Below the pieces are notes generated by a model, which ran no database searches, was not told the DNA's origin, and saw only the letters and a list, made by a program, of their open reading frames with translations. 64,000 bases of DNA from Carbonactinospora thermoautotrophica (lineage in GTDB: Bacteria > Actinomycetota > Actinomycetes > Streptomycetales > Carbonactinosporaceae), in NCBI RefSeq assembly GCF_001543895.1, contig NZ_JYIJ01000018.1:1-64000 (forward strand). Reading direction: 5' to 3'. The translations under genes and the position numbers were made by a program. Below, piece by piece: positions 63,035 through 64,000 of the stretch. Numbering within the stretch: the first letter of the stretch is position 1; each line of letters begins with the position of its first letter.

Positions 63035-64000
63035 ATGAGTGATCGGTCCCGCGTGCGCATCGTGGTGCTGCAGATCCTGGTGCTCTCCCTGTTCGTCACG
63101 CTGCTCGGCAGGCTGTGGTACCTGCAGATTCCCGCTGGTGAGCGGTACGATCAGGCGGCGTCCGCCAACCAGGTCCGCGAGATCGTGACACCGGCCGTGC
63201 GGGGCCAGATCCTCGACCACCTGGGCCGTCCCCTGGTGAACAACCGCCCGGCGCTGGTGGTGTCCGTCAGCCGCACCGAGCTGCTCAAGCAGCCGGACAA
63301 GGGCAGGGCCGTCCTCCAGCGGCTGGCGAAGGTCCTTGGGATGCCGTACGAGGAACTGCGGCAGCGCATCTCCCTGTGCGGTCCGAACGTGCCGAAGCCG
63401 TGCTGGAACGGCTCGCCGTACCAGCCCATCCCGGTGACCGACGAGGCCGACACCCGGATGGCGTTGCAGATCATGGAACGCCGGGAGGACTTCCCCGGCG
63501 TGACGGCCGAGGTCCAGCCCGTGCGCAACTACCCGGCTCCCGAGGGCGCGAACGCCGCGCACATCCTGGGCTACCTGTCCCCGGTGAGCGAGGACGAGCT
63601 GCGCAGGCAGCGCGAGCCCGGCTATCGCGGCCCGCAGTATGAGCGCAGCGAGACGGTCGGCCGGGCCGGGCTGGAACGGGAGTACAACGACCAGTTGCGC
63701 GGGCAGCCCGGGGTCACCCGGGTCGCCGTCGACCACCTCGGTCGCGTCATCGACACCCTCGACGAGACCCCGCCCACGCCCGGCAACCACCTGGTGACCA
63801 GCATCGACGCCCGCGTCCAGGCGGTCGCCGAGCAGCAGTTGCTCGAGGCGATCAAGCGTGCCCGCCAGCAGCGGGACAAGGACGGCAAGGCGTACAAGGC
63901 CGACTCCGGCGCGGTCGTCGTGATGAACGCCAAGAACGGCCAGATCGTCGCGATGGCCAGCTACCCCACCTACGACCCGGCTGTCTGGGAGGGCGGCATC
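63035..64000 (+). CDS. mrdA: Penicillin-binding protein 2 (MrdA), partial at window end
   Basis: The first 322 codons are present. A membrane anchor (VRIVVLQILVLSLFVTLLGRLWYLQI) is followed by the PBP dimerisation domain: REIVTPAVRGQILDHLGRPLVNNRPALVVSVSR, HILGYLSPVSEDEL, GRAGLEREYNDQLRGQPG. The transpeptidase domain begins at SGAVVVMNAKNGQIVAMASYPTYDP. The SxxK motif lies beyond the window. ATG 63035 follows AGGGGAGG. It completes the mreBCD-pbp2 elongasome operon. Confidence 0.94.
   Translation, partial: MSDRSRVRIVVLQILVLSLFVTLLGRLWYLQIPAGERYDQAASANQVREIVTPAVRGQILDHLGRPLVNNRPALVVSVSRTELLKQPDKGRAVLQRLAKVLGMPYEELRQRISLCGPNVPKPCWNGSPYQPIPVTDEADTRMALQIMERREDFPGVTAEVQPVRNYPAPEGANAAHILGYLSPVSEDELRRQREPGYRGPQYERSETVGRAGLEREYNDQLRGQPGVTRVAVDHLGRVIDTLDETPPTPGNHLVTSIDARVQAVAEQQLLEAIKRARQQRDKDGKAYKADSGAVVVMNAKNGQIVAMASYPTYDPAVWEGGI

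Overview
This is high-GC actinomycete DNA. The host looks like a sporulating, mycothiol-using relative of Streptomyces. The evidence is an SsgB-like cell-division protein, a mycothiol-dependent isomerase-fold protein and a mycothiol reductase homologue. It also includes a Nur-type nickel operator and the conserved block tig-clpP1-clpP2-clpX-valS-folC-DUF4233-ndk-mreBCD-pbp2. I cannot name the species.

Region 1 (1-11,300) is an insertion-sequence landing zone. It holds an IS982-like fragment at the left edge, an IS1182-family element, three same-length (1544 bp) IS701-family elements with the same predicted transposase, one IS5-family element and two MITE-like palindromic elements that abut IS701 ends. 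Embedded in them are an ssgB-like gene, a PGPGW membrane protein, tRNA-Val(CAC), a decayed MmyB-type regulator, a DUF1326 pseudogene, and an unrecognised secreted protein with a small acidic partner. The secreted protein's promoter has been cut off by IS5.

Region 2 (11,600-33,300) is mostly ordinary accessory and housekeeping genes: MDMPI-like enzyme, PAQR protein, ferritin-VIT1 fusion, KhtT/KhtU-like antiporter, pirin, YceI with a divergent MarR, a second SSB behind three DnaA boxes, EttA, a secreted TAP-like hydrolase, thioesterase, TrmB, GH13 glucosidase, truncated globin, OsmC, MscS and a prolyl oligopeptidase. A decayed integrase and a partial tRNA copy lie beside tRNA-Arg(TCT).

Region 3 (33,400-47,500) holds an HNH endonuclease and an IS630 element inserted exactly in the -10 box of an amidase gene. 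It continues with malQ, a DUF5130 protein, pepN and a Rv2466c-like reductase. Next is a truncated sodF remnant that still carries a perfect Nur box, then rpiB, a Nei/Fpg glycosylase whose frame is interrupted by a 54-bp near-perfect palindrome, a PP2C phosphatase, and tRNA-Gly and tRNA-Pro.

Region 4 (47,500-64,000) is the proteostasis and cell-shape core: trigger factor, ClpP1P2/ClpX with a candidate ClgR site, ValS, FolC, an LCP ligase, an RlpA-like wall protein, Ndk, MreB/C/D and the start of PBP2. A second copy of the palindrome sits between valS and folC.

At least a dozen genes have a TANNNT hexamer 6-8 nt before the start codon. This is the signature of leaderless transcription, and it helped fix many starts.
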